In this document: in pieces, positions 1-6,487 of the stretch
How the letters are laid out: every line of letters starts with the position of its first letter
Numbering within the stretch: position 1 is the first letter of the stretch
Origin: a virus
DNA length: 30,301 nt
Direction: 5' to 3' (one strand)
IMG/VR virus record: IMGVR_UViG_3300028840_004318
Location: 1 to 30,301 of that record
Notes under the pieces: model-generated
The model's database searches: none
What the model was told of the DNA's origin: nothing
The model's input: only the letters and a program-made list of their open reading frames with translations
Program-made: the position numbers and the translations under genes

Positions 1-239
1 TCCATTTCCGCGTAATCGTAGGGCGGCCCGTTCTGCTCTGGATCTAAGTTGAATGGCCAGAGCCACCAGGGCTGCCATCCACTGCTGCTGCTGCTACTGC
101 TGCCACAAAGAAAGTGAGGAGACCAATAGATCCGAAAATTCACCCGCCCCTCGCACCCGTACTGTCCGCCACAACAGCAGATGGCCGGGAAGGTTTTGCC
201 GCCGGGCGAAATGCTGGCATGGCTGATCGTCCGGATCAC
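1..239 (-). CDS. Ser-run, Cys/Trp-rich virion-like protein, N-terminal part (cut by window edge)
   Basis: From a GTG at 239 the minus strand is open for 79 codons to the window edge. The GTG overlaps the stop of the preceding gene (GTGA), and a GAGG-like ribosome site lies about 8 nt upstream. The peptide begins VIRTISHASISPGGKTFPAI, then has a CCCGG cluster, a CGSSSSSSGW run and a Trp-rich stretch (WQPWWLWPF). The six-Ser run flanked by Cys matches the style of the 711-aa protein just upstream, so the two probably belong to the same structural family or virion substructure. The run is encoded by AGC/AGT codons, which look like a CTG repeat on the plus strand at about 90-112. No enzyme motif is visible. 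Function is unknown; a tail-fibre or surface role is inferred only from position and composition. Confidence 0.6.
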   Translation of the reverse strand, partial: MIRTISHASISPGGKTFPAICCCGGQYGCEGRVNFRIYWSPHFLCGSSSSSSSGWQPWWLWPFNLDPEQNGPPYDYAEM

Positions 240-2371
240 GACGAACCCTCCGAGCCAGATGAAGAAGTCGCCGGGCACACCTCGGGCCCCACCTCGATCA
301 AGTGTCCGCGGCAGTCGAAGGTGAGGTTGCGGACGCAGACGATGATCTCGCTCCCGTCGGGCGAGCAGTAGACGTCCGAGACGACCTGCACCTCGGTGTT
401 GCAGTTGGTGCAGTATTCCCACTGGTTCTCGAACTGGAACCAGTAATCGACGCCCTCTTCAGCGGCGCCGCTCGACGAGCTGGAGCTGCTCGCGCCGGGG
501 CACGCATTGGGGTCGTCGCTGTCGTCGGCGTACATCCGCACGATCGCCCCGCGGCAGCTCTGGTCGTCGATCGAGCTGCACGACACGTCGCAGGAGCCGG
601 ACTCCACGCCGGCGGGCAGCAGCCTGCACTCACACTCGCACTGGGCCTCTTCCGCCTCGCTGGCGGCGGAACCGCTCGAGCTCGACGACGGGTCGCACTC
701 AGGGATCGGCTTCACCCGCTCGTCGACGTCGATCCCGTTGCCCTGCATGCCGGCGGCCGAGTTGTGGGCCTCGACCGTGTTCAAGGCGAACCCGCGGCGC
801 CCGCCGGCCACGTTCCTCCACTCCCGCTTGCAGCAGTACTCGGCCGGGCCGTCGGCGGAGCTCGAGTCGGAGCAGTCGACCAGGACCGGCTCGACCTCGC
901 AGAACTTGTATCGCCAGCGGTTCGGGGCGCACTCCTCCCACGACACGAGGCGGGCCCAAAACCCCTCGCCGTCGCAGCTCTCGGCCGTGTGGCCGATGAT
1001 GCCGTGCAAGAGCTCGGAGATGCCAAAGTTGGCGGGCAGGCTCGTCACCCGGGTGTAGGCCGCGTAGGGTGCTCCCCCCTCGGGTCCGAAGTTGGGGCCG
1101 CTCGGGTCCTTTGAGTCGCGAGCCTGCAGGGCGCCCCAGTGCCACCAGATGGCGTCGTCGAAGCCGGTGGGCTCCCACTCCTTGAGCCCCGCCCAGCTCA
1201 TGTCGTAGGTCTCGGGCGCGAGCCAGGCGTAGTAGTCCTGGGCGATCTGCGTGGCGAGCGTGGTGAGCTGGCCGGCGTTGGTCGGCTCGCCCGTGCAGTT
1301 GGCCGAGACGGCCCGCGCGGTGTCGAAGAGGGTCTTGGTCGTCCCGTCCGAGACGTCCTCGGCGTTGCCCGTGAGGACCTCGCCGGCCAGGATCGTCTTG
1401 GCCCAGACGTCGTCGCAGCAGGGCCCGCGGCGGAACACGACGCGGACCGCGGCGGGCCGGCGGAGGTGCTCGCGGATCTGCGCGGCCGGCTCGGCGGGGT
1501 ACTCGTTCGACAACCCCCCGGCCCAGATCGTGCCGGCCAGGGTGTTGGTCTTCATCGGGTCGCGGTCGGATGGGACCACGGGCGTGATCAGCTGCCCGCC
1601 CACCAGGCCGCCGCCCTGGGTGTTTTGCGCCAGCGTGCCTTTCGACGTCGAGGCCTTTTGGGCCACGACCGTGCCGTCGAGCTGGCGGATGATCCGCTGC
1701 CCCACGCACCAGGCGGCCGCGTCCAGGAGCACGGCAGCGTTCTCGTAGGGCCTGGTCCACTCCTCCGGATCGGGCCGCTCGTAGGCGGACGGGATCGGGT
1801 CGGTGCCCACCTGCTGGCCGATCCGCTGGCCGAGGTGGATGAACAGCGCGTCCCAGGTGGCCACGCAGTGGTCCAAGTCGCCGGCGTCCTTGAACTGCCA
1901 GTGGTAGCGATCGTCGACCAGGGGCAGGATCCAGAGCTTCTCGACGTCCTCGTCGAAGACCGTGGCCGCCGGGCGAGGCGGCAACATGAACATGTCCGTC
2001 GAGATCTCGCGCCCGCCCTCCTCGGTCTCGCTGAGCGCCAGGGTCGCGGAGCCGGTCGAGCTGAGCGCCGAGCGGATCTCGGTCAAGGAGGCGTCACCGA
2101 CCAGGAAGAGCCCGAGGGCGAAGCGTGAGGCCCCTGTCGGCCACCAGAGCGTGTTGAGCTTGAGCCGGCTGGGGAGGTGGCTCCAGTTGGCCGTGGGCAG
2201 CCCGACGGCCGTGCTCGAGTCAGTCCGCGGGCCGGTGCGCCCTTCGGTCAGGGCCACCGGCTGGTCGCCAAAGAGCCGCAGATCCGCCAGCGGGAGCGCG
2301 CGCTCGAGCCAGGTCGCGAAGTGGCGCTCCGCGTCCTCCAAGAGCAACTTCTCGCCGGCGTAGGTGATCAT
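236..2371 (-). CDS. Large Ser-run, Cys-rich phage structural protein (tail/adhesin-like)
   Basis: A 711-aa protein starting MITYAGEKLLLED; its ATG overlaps the upstream stop (ATGA), so translation is coupled. The reading frame continues upstream of this ATG to 2782, but that stretch overlaps the preceding gene out of frame and is not coding. The N-terminal two thirds have mixed globular composition rich in Trp and Asp. The C-terminal third is Cys-rich (CECEC, CDVSC, CPG) with runs of five to seven serines (SSSSSG, SSSSSSSG). Such Ser linkers between Cys-rich modules suggest an extended, disulfide-stabilised fibre. No catalytic motif was seen. It follows a tail-terminator-like gene and a sugar-modification cassette, so a host-contact structural role is likely but unproven. 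Confidence 0.75.
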   Translation of the reverse strand: MITYAGEKLLLEDAERHFATWLERALPLADLRLFGDQPVALTEGRTGPRTDSSTAVGLPTANWSHLPSRLKLNTLWWPTGASRFALGLFLVGDASLTEIRSALSSTGSATLALSETEEGGREISTDMFMLPPRPAATVFDEDVEKLWILPLVDDRYHWQFKDAGDLDHCVATWDALFIHLGQRIGQQVGTDPIPSAYERPDPEEWTRPYENAAVLLDAAAWCVGQRIIRQLDGTVVAQKASTSKGTLAQNTQGGGLVGGQLITPVVPSDRDPMKTNTLAGTIWAGGLSNEYPAEPAAQIREHLRRPAAVRVVFRRGPCCDDVWAKTILAGEVLTGNAEDVSDGTTKTLFDTARAVSANCTGEPTNAGQLTTLATQIAQDYYAWLAPETYDMSWAGLKEWEPTGFDDAIWWHWGALQARDSKDPSGPNFGPEGGAPYAAYTRVTSLPANFGISELLHGIIGHTAESCDGEGFWARLVSWEECAPNRWRYKFCEVEPVLVDCSDSSSADGPAEYCCKREWRNVAGGRRGFALNTVEAHNSAAGMQGNGIDVDERVKPIPECDPSSSSSGSAASEAEEAQCECECRLLPAGVESGSCDVSCSSIDDQSCRGAIVRMYADDSDDPNACPGASSSSSSSGAAEEGVDYWFQFENQWEYCTNCNTEVQVVSDVYCSPDGSEIIVCVRNLTFDCRGHLIEVGPEVCPATSSSGSEGSS

Positions 2372-2868
2372 GAGAGATCCCAATCGAAATCCACACCAAA
2401 CCCGACCGCGATCCTCGCGATCTTGGTGTCGAGGTTGTACTGCGGCCGCCACGCTTGCATCGCGTAGATCAACTGCCTGAGCAGGTAGTTCCCGTCCTCG
2501 TCCTCGAGGTCGTGGCCCACCAGGGCCTTGAGGATCCTGAGCTTGATCGGGGCCATGCCCCGGTTCACCTCGTGGATGATCTTGGTCGCGCGGTCGCCCG
2601 GGTCCAGGGCGATCTTGGCGTAGGCGGTCACCGTCACCGACCCCATCTCCATCAGCTGGTTGGCCCCGGCCGCGTCCTGCATGTCCACATCGAATCGGCT
2701 GTCGCCAGGCGAGACGGTGATCAGGTAATCGCCCCCCTTGGGCACGAGCGGGTCGGTCATCGGCTCCAGCGTCTCGAAGCATCTGTGATCGGGCAGATCG
2801 AGCTGGTCCCGCAGCCTCGCGACGATGCGGGTCAGCACCACGTCCTGGGTCGTGTCGATGCGGGTCAT
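2368..2868 (-). CDS. Tail-terminator-like structural protein (tentative)
   Basis: A 166-aa protein starting MTRIDTTQDVVLTRIVARL, with ATGA overlaps at both ends, so it is coupled to both neighbours. The pattern is an N-terminal helix, a central beta-rich part (DYLITVSPGD, SVTVTAYAKI), a middle helical stretch and a final strand (VGFGVDFDWDLS). This resembles small phage tail-completion/terminator proteins, and no other gene in the window fills that role. Against this, it sits far from the tube and connector genes, after the sugar-modification cassette. The assignment is an inference from overall pattern, not a motif hit; it could equally be a minor tail or baseplate component. Confidence 0.65.
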   Translation of the reverse strand: MTRIDTTQDVVLTRIVARLRDQLDLPDHRCFETLEPMTDPLVPKGGDYLITVSPGDSRFDVDMQDAAGANQLMEMGSVTVTAYAKIALDPGDRATKIIHEVNRGMAPIKLRILKALVGHDLEDEDGNYLLRQLIYAMQAWRPQYNLDTKIARIAVGFGVDFDWDLS

Positions 2869-3920
2869 GCCAGGTCTCGGTTCTGGTAGTACTCCTGGAG
2901 CCGGTCCGCGCCGCCGGCCGCCAGGTAGGCGGTGAAATCCTGCATCCAGCGGGTCACGGTCCCGCCAGGTCCGCGGCGGAACCGGTCGATCGCCTGCCCG
3001 GGGCTCTCGTCGCCGCAGCCGTCGGGCTGGAGAATCTTGTCCCACAGGTCCCACAAGACCAGCGCTGTCCCGGCCCACTCCTCTTCGTGCCGCTTGAACC
3101 AGGCCCGCATCGACGGGGTGTAACTACCCCACGCGCGGTCGTGGAGGACGTGGCACGCCTCGTGGACGTCGCGGGGGAGGCGATAGCAGGGCGGCGCCAG
3201 GCCGTGCGTCTCGAGCTGCAACAGCCCGGGGTACATCAGGTCGTAGACGTCCTGGAATGGCAGGCGCCCGCCGTGCTGGAAGAACTTGAGCGTCTCGAAC
3301 CACTCCTTCTCGGCGAAGAACACGTCCTCCAAGAACTCGGTCTGATCGACCGACGGCTCGGGCTGCCAGTAGATCCACGGCACCTGGGGGAAGAGGTCCC
3401 AGTGGTCCTGGAGGAACGCCCAGTAGCAGTCGTCGATCAGCGTGGAGAAGGTCGTGTTGAGCGGGTCCTTGACGTCGCGGATCCGCTTCTTCCAGTCGTA
3501 GGTGTGGGCGACGATCCGCCGCAGGTTGCCCATCGCGACGTGCGGCCGGTTCGTGCGGAGCCAGTCGCAGGTCTTGGCCAGCCGGCCGGGGCCGTGGATG
3601 TACTCGACGTGGTTGAAGCTGACGTACTTGCCGCAGACGAGCGGCCAGACCTCGCGGACGCCCTGGCACACGTCCCAGATCGGGTAGTCGTTGGAGTCGC
3701 GCGGGTGGTCGACGTCGTGGACCTCGACGCGGAACGGCTGCTTCGCGGCGATCCGGCGGATCGAGTCGCTCGACTTCCGCTGGCTGACCACGACCACGTT
3801 GATCCGGTCCCAGACGGACGGGTTCAGCTCGCGGACCGCGCCGAACCAGCGGTGGTCCCAGGTGATGGGTTTCTCCGCGTCCACGAACAGCAGGATGGTC
3901 AGGTCGATTTCAGCAGCCAT
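2865..3920 (-). CDS. Glycosyltransferase-like protein (putative GT-A fold)
   Basis: A 351-aa protein starting MAAEIDLTILLFVDAEKP, with GAGGA shortly before the ATG. The beginning looks like a GT-A nucleotide-binding half: a beta strand (LTILLFVD), a second strand (INVVVVSQRK) and, about 100 residues in, GKYVSFNHVEYIHGPGRL, where family members usually place a metal-binding D-x-D after a similar strand. Here the acidic pair is replaced by HVEY, so metal use is doubtful. The C-terminal half is aromatic-rich and unrecognised. It lies between the sulfotransferase and a structural gene, in line with 2-epimerase and methyltransferase genes, which supports a role in decorating a glycan or a virion protein. 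It could be a GT-like fold without transferase activity. Confidence 0.6.
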   Translation of the reverse strand: MAAEIDLTILLFVDAEKPITWDHRWFGAVRELNPSVWDRINVVVVSQRKSSDSIRRIAAKQPFRVEVHDVDHPRDSNDYPIWDVCQGVREVWPLVCGKYVSFNHVEYIHGPGRLAKTCDWLRTNRPHVAMGNLRRIVAHTYDWKKRIRDVKDPLNTTFSTLIDDCYWAFLQDHWDLFPQVPWIYWQPEPSVDQTEFLEDVFFAEKEWFETLKFFQHGGRLPFQDVYDLMYPGLLQLETHGLAPPCYRLPRDVHEACHVLHDRAWGSYTPSMRAWFKRHEEEWAGTALVLWDLWDKILQPDGCGDESPGQAIDRFRRGPGGTVTRWMQDFTAYLAAGGADRLQEYYQNRDLA

Positions 3921-3928
3921 GGTCGTCC

Positions 3929-4531
3929 TCACTCGTACTGGAAGGCGTGGTAGTCGTCCGCAAAATAGTCCCGCACCTGCTCGCGGAGCTCCGGCGTGTA
4001 GGCCTCGCGATAGTCCACCGGCGGGCCGCTGGTATGGATATGGGGTAAAGGCACCTGGTCGAGATCGGCCCACTCGCAGAAGCGGGCCCAGTCGTCGTCG
4101 ATCGACTCGTACTTTCCCAGGAAGTCGATCTGGGTCAGGTCGCCCAGCAGGTGGGCCTGGCTCAGGCCGGCGTGCCAGAGGGTGCCGAGGTGCAGGTCCT
4201 TGTTCTCGAGCACGAGGGCGGCGAACTCGGGGAAGTCGAGGTGGCCCTCGGGGATCGACGGGCACTTGACGTGGATGTAGCGCCACGCCGAGTGGAGCCG
4301 GTCCTCGGGATGGCGCGTGAACGAGGCCTTCCGGTAGTCGTCGAGCCCAGGCATGGCCTCGATCATCCGGTCGACGAAGCTGCGCCGCCGGAGCTTGGCC
4401 TCGCCCCAGAGTTTCGGGTTGGCGGCCGGGTGCTGCCGGAATCCCTGGTGGAAAAGGGCCCCGGAGATCGAGTAGCTGCACACCTTGGGCATGCGGAAGA
4501 TCGCCAGCTTGTGGACCTCGGAAATCAGCAT
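3929..4531 (-). CDS. Sulfotransferase-family protein (PAPS-dependent, putative)
   Basis: A 200-aa protein starting MLISEVHKLAIFRMPKVCSY. Its ATG overlaps the methyltransferase stop (TGATG). Residues 11-23 (IFRMPKVCSYSIS) align with the 5'-phosphosulfate-binding loop of the carbohydrate sulfotransferase family (usually hPKxxxTS). Residues 71-84 (FTRHPEDRLHSAWR) match the 3'-phosphate-binding motif (RNPYDRxxSxYR), with R73 and S81 in the expected places. Length and order of motifs fit Sulfotransfer_2-type enzymes. The predicted reaction moves sulfate from PAPS to a sugar hydroxyl. Neighbouring epimerase, methyltransferase and GT-like genes suggest a shared glycan target. The loop has CSY where GTS is usual, so activity should not be assumed. 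Confidence 0.75.
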   Translation of the reverse strand: MLISEVHKLAIFRMPKVCSYSISGALFHQGFRQHPAANPKLWGEAKLRRRSFVDRMIEAMPGLDDYRKASFTRHPEDRLHSAWRYIHVKCPSIPEGHLDFPEFAALVLENKDLHLGTLWHAGLSQAHLLGDLTQIDFLGKYESIDDDWARFCEWADLDQVPLPHIHTSGPPVDYREAYTPELREQVRDYFADDYHAFQYE

Positions 4532-5061
4532 CAGTCGCCTCCCAGGTCGTAGAGGCAGACGAGTCGGGAGTAGGCCGGCGCGGTCGTGCTGGGGACCTCG
4601 ACGGAGTCGACGGGCTGCCGGCCGAACCACTCGGCCAGGGTCTCGCTCGTGATGCCGACGTGATCCGTGCGCCGGACCGTGTCGGGCCACTCGTAGGGGA
4701 CGGAGACGATCGCCCAGCGGGCCACGCGGACCACCTCCTGCCACGCGGCGTGCTGGCGGCCCGCGAGGTGCTCGAAGACCTGCAGGGCCACCACGAGCTT
4801 GTACTGGCCCGTCCGGATCGGCCAGGGCGTATGCGTGGCGTCGTGGGCGTAGGTCCGCTGGAGGCGGTGGTCGCGGTTGTCCATGGTGTGGCAGCCCGGG
4901 ACCAGCGGGAGCTTGTACGGGCCGATCTCCAGGACGTCGCTCGGGTGGAGCTCGGTGGGGATCGACTTGGCCAGGTGGATCGCCTCGCGGAAGTAGCCCC
5001 ACCGGTCCCGGTAGCGCGGGTCGCCGAGGGCGGTCATGTCCTGCTGGCTCACAAACCGCAT
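4531..5061 (-). CDS. SAM-dependent class I methyltransferase
   Basis: A 176-aa protein. I choose MRFVSQQDMTALGD at 5061 as start because GGAGG lies 4 nt upstream and it overlaps the epimerase stop by 13 nt; the open frame extends further up but only as a shadow of the epimerase gene. Motif I is DVLEIGPYKLPLV (residues 42-54). An acidic/His pair VALQVFEHL (91-99) corresponds to the post-II region typical of Methyltransf_11-type enzymes, and WAIVSVPYEW (116-125) to the following strand. It is compact and has no extra domain. The substrate is unknown; position between a sugar epimerase and a sulfotransferase suggests methylation of a sugar, though a protein or nucleic acid target is possible. 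Confidence 0.8.
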   Translation of the reverse strand: MRFVSQQDMTALGDPRYRDRWGYFREAIHLAKSIPTELHPSDVLEIGPYKLPLVPGCHTMDNRDHRLQRTYAHDATHTPWPIRTGQYKLVVALQVFEHLAGRQHAAWQEVVRVARWAIVSVPYEWPDTVRRTDHVGITSETLAEWFGRQPVDSVEVPSTTAPAYSRLVCLYDLGGD

Positions 5062-6164
5062 AGGACCTCCGGCCGGAACTCGGCGATCTCGGTCTTTCCG
5101 AAGACCAGGTAGTCGGCGATCCGCGCGCCGGCCAGGCCGTCGCCGAAGCAGGGGACGGCTCGCGACATCGCGTCGAGCTCGATCGGGTCGCTGAGCAGCT
5201 CGTCGGCCGTGCGGAGGAAGTCGGCGCCGACCAGGCGGGCCACGCCGGCCTCGACCGACTCGGGCCGCTCCGTCGTTTCGCGGACGATCAGTGCCGGCAC
5301 GCCGAGGGTGGCGGCCTCTTCCTGGACGCCCCCGGAGTCGGTGATCACCATCGACGACTCGGCGAGCCGCTGGGTGAACGTGGCGTAGTCCAGGGCCGGC
5401 AGGATCTCGACGTTCGCGCTGCGGGCCACGGCCAGGACGATCGGCCGCGAGACCCGAGGGTTGGGGTGCACCGGCCAGGTGAACGAGACCTCGGGGTGGC
5501 GGAGCGCCAGGCGGCAGACGGCCGCGGCGAGCCAGCCCATCCGGGGCCAGTTCTCTCGGCGGTGGAGCGTGATGAGGACCTCGGGGTGCTCGGGGTCCGG
5601 TCTCGACCGGCTCACCTCGCGGTGCCGCAAGGAGTCGACGATCGTGTTGCCCACCATGTGGGTCCGCTCGTCGGTCTGCAGCTCCTCGAGGAGCAGGTTG
5701 TCCATCGCTTCGGTGGTCGGCGCGAAGTGCCAGTGGCTGCACGCGTCGATCTGACGCCGAATCTGCTCCTCGGGCCAGGGCTCATGGCGGTGGGTCCGGA
5801 GCCCGGCCTCGACGTGGGCCACCGGGACCTTGGCCAGGCTGGCGCCCAGGGCCCCTGCCAGTCCGCTGAGCGTGTCTCCCACGACGATCGCCCCGTCGTA
5901 GGGCTTCTGCCCCAGGAACGTGGAAACGCCCACGAGCATGTGCCCCAGGGCGTCAGGGAGGCCGCTCGACTCGGCCGGCTGGAACCGGTGGATCGAGCAG
6001 GTGGCGTCGAGGCCCAGGTCGCCCAGGACCACGTCGAGCATGTCGCCGTGCTGGCCGGTGAGGCAGACGTCGACGGCCGCGCCCCGATCGAACAGGGCGC
6101 GGACTACCGGGGCCAGCTTCACCGCACTCGGCCGGGCCCCGAAAATCACTGCGAAGCGTTTCAT
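5049..6164 (-). CDS. wecB: UDP-N-acetylglucosamine 2-epimerase (non-hydrolysing)
   Basis: A 371-aa protein interconverting UDP-GlcNAc and UDP-ManNAc in the cytoplasm. I choose the second ATG (MKRFAVIFGARPSAVK) because GGAG lies 9 nt upstream; the ATG five codons earlier has no ribosome site. Family landmarks are present: GARPSAVKLAP with R11 and K16, LTGQHGDML (35-43), GDT with D97, HVEAGLRT with E119, E132/E133, HRREN with H201, TDSGGVQEEA (275-284) and RETTERPE (295-302). The length is normal for WecB/MnaA. One difference is Ser13 where the family usually has Glu (RPEAIK). The gene is the first enzyme of a cassette with methyltransferase, sulfotransferase and GT-like genes inside a phage structural operon. 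The symbol is by family; orthology is not shown. Confidence 0.9.
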   Translation of the reverse strand: MKRFAVIFGARPSAVKLAPVVRALFDRGAAVDVCLTGQHGDMLDVVLGDLGLDATCSIHRFQPAESSGLPDALGHMLVGVSTFLGQKPYDGAIVVGDTLSGLAGALGASLAKVPVAHVEAGLRTHRHEPWPEEQIRRQIDACSHWHFAPTTEAMDNLLLEELQTDERTHMVGNTIVDSLRHREVSRSRPDPEHPEVLITLHRRENWPRMGWLAAAVCRLALRHPEVSFTWPVHPNPRVSRPIVLAVARSANVEILPALDYATFTQRLAESSMVITDSGGVQEEAATLGVPALIVRETTERPESVEAGVARLVGADFLRTADELLSDPIELDAMSRAVPCFGDGLAGARIADYLVFGKTEIAEFRPEVLCGL

Positions 6165-6206
6165 GGTGGTCGTCTCCATGAAAGTTCACGAACGACCCGG
6201 CGGCGC

Positions 6207-6374
6207 CTACGAGGCGTCAGTGCCGTCGGAGTACCGCCAGATGCCGTTGGTCTCGTCGTACCAGATCGGCTTGTTCAGCGTCGTGTCGTAGTAACAGAAG
6301 CCCATCGGGGCGTTCGCCGGCCGGTTGGCCGTCGTGCCCGACTGCGCGATCCCATGCTGGACAGTCTCGGCCAT
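6207..6374 (-). CDS. 55-aa phage fibre-motif protein
   Basis: A short gene starting MAETVQHGIAQSGTTANRPA with an AAGGAG ribosome site 8 nt before the ATG. It contains GTTANRP then MGFCYYDTTLNKPIWYDETN, the 'RP...G..YYDTTLNKPIWYD' signature that recurs in phage tail fibre, head fibre and stalk proteins, usually as a small domain near their ends. Here it is a free-standing protein. It is the first gene after the TGCTACAAT promoter at 6434-6476 and precedes the epimerase by about 42 nt. A role in fibre attachment or trimerisation is inferred from the motif. A hairpin between CTCCT and the AGGAG of the ribosome site (about 6382-6396) could weakly mask translation initiation. Confidence 0.8.
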   Translation of the reverse strand: MAETVQHGIAQSGTTANRPANAPMGFCYYDTTLNKPIWYDETNGIWRYSDGTDAS

Positions 6375-6433
6375 GGATCACACTCCTTGTGCAGGAGGAA
6401 AGGAAAAACCAGCTAGCGTGAAGGTGAGCGCGA

Positions 6434-6476
6434 ATTGTAGCAGACCTGAACGGATGCCCAGGTGCGTGATGGCCCA
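6434..6476 (-). promoter_or_regulatory. Promoter-like element P4: TGGGCCATCAC, 26 bp, TGCTACAAT
   Basis: Read on the minus strand, TGGGCCATCAC (6476-6466) is followed after 26 bp by TACAAT (6439-6434), preceded by TGC to form an extended -10 (TGCTACAAT). No credible -35 hexamer is seen. It lies just beyond the stop of the 545-aa tail protein and upstream of the 55-aa gene and the sugar cassette. The same arrangement recurs exactly at 26885-26927. Confidence 0.6.
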
Positions 6477-6487
6477 CCCAGGCCGGG

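Noticed and set aside
90-112. CTG/CTA microsatellite-like run
   Set aside because: It codes for the six-Ser run of the partial gene on the minus strand, so it is not an independent repeat locus.
149-221. 24-codon ORF starting at the ATG at 221 (minus strand)
   Set aside because: Out of frame with the long open frame from the GTG at 239, very short, and no ribosome site.
2372-2782. Upstream extension of the 711-aa structural gene
   Set aside because: Arginine/proline/glycine-rich shadow of the tail-terminator-like gene; the coupled ATG at 2371 is the better start.
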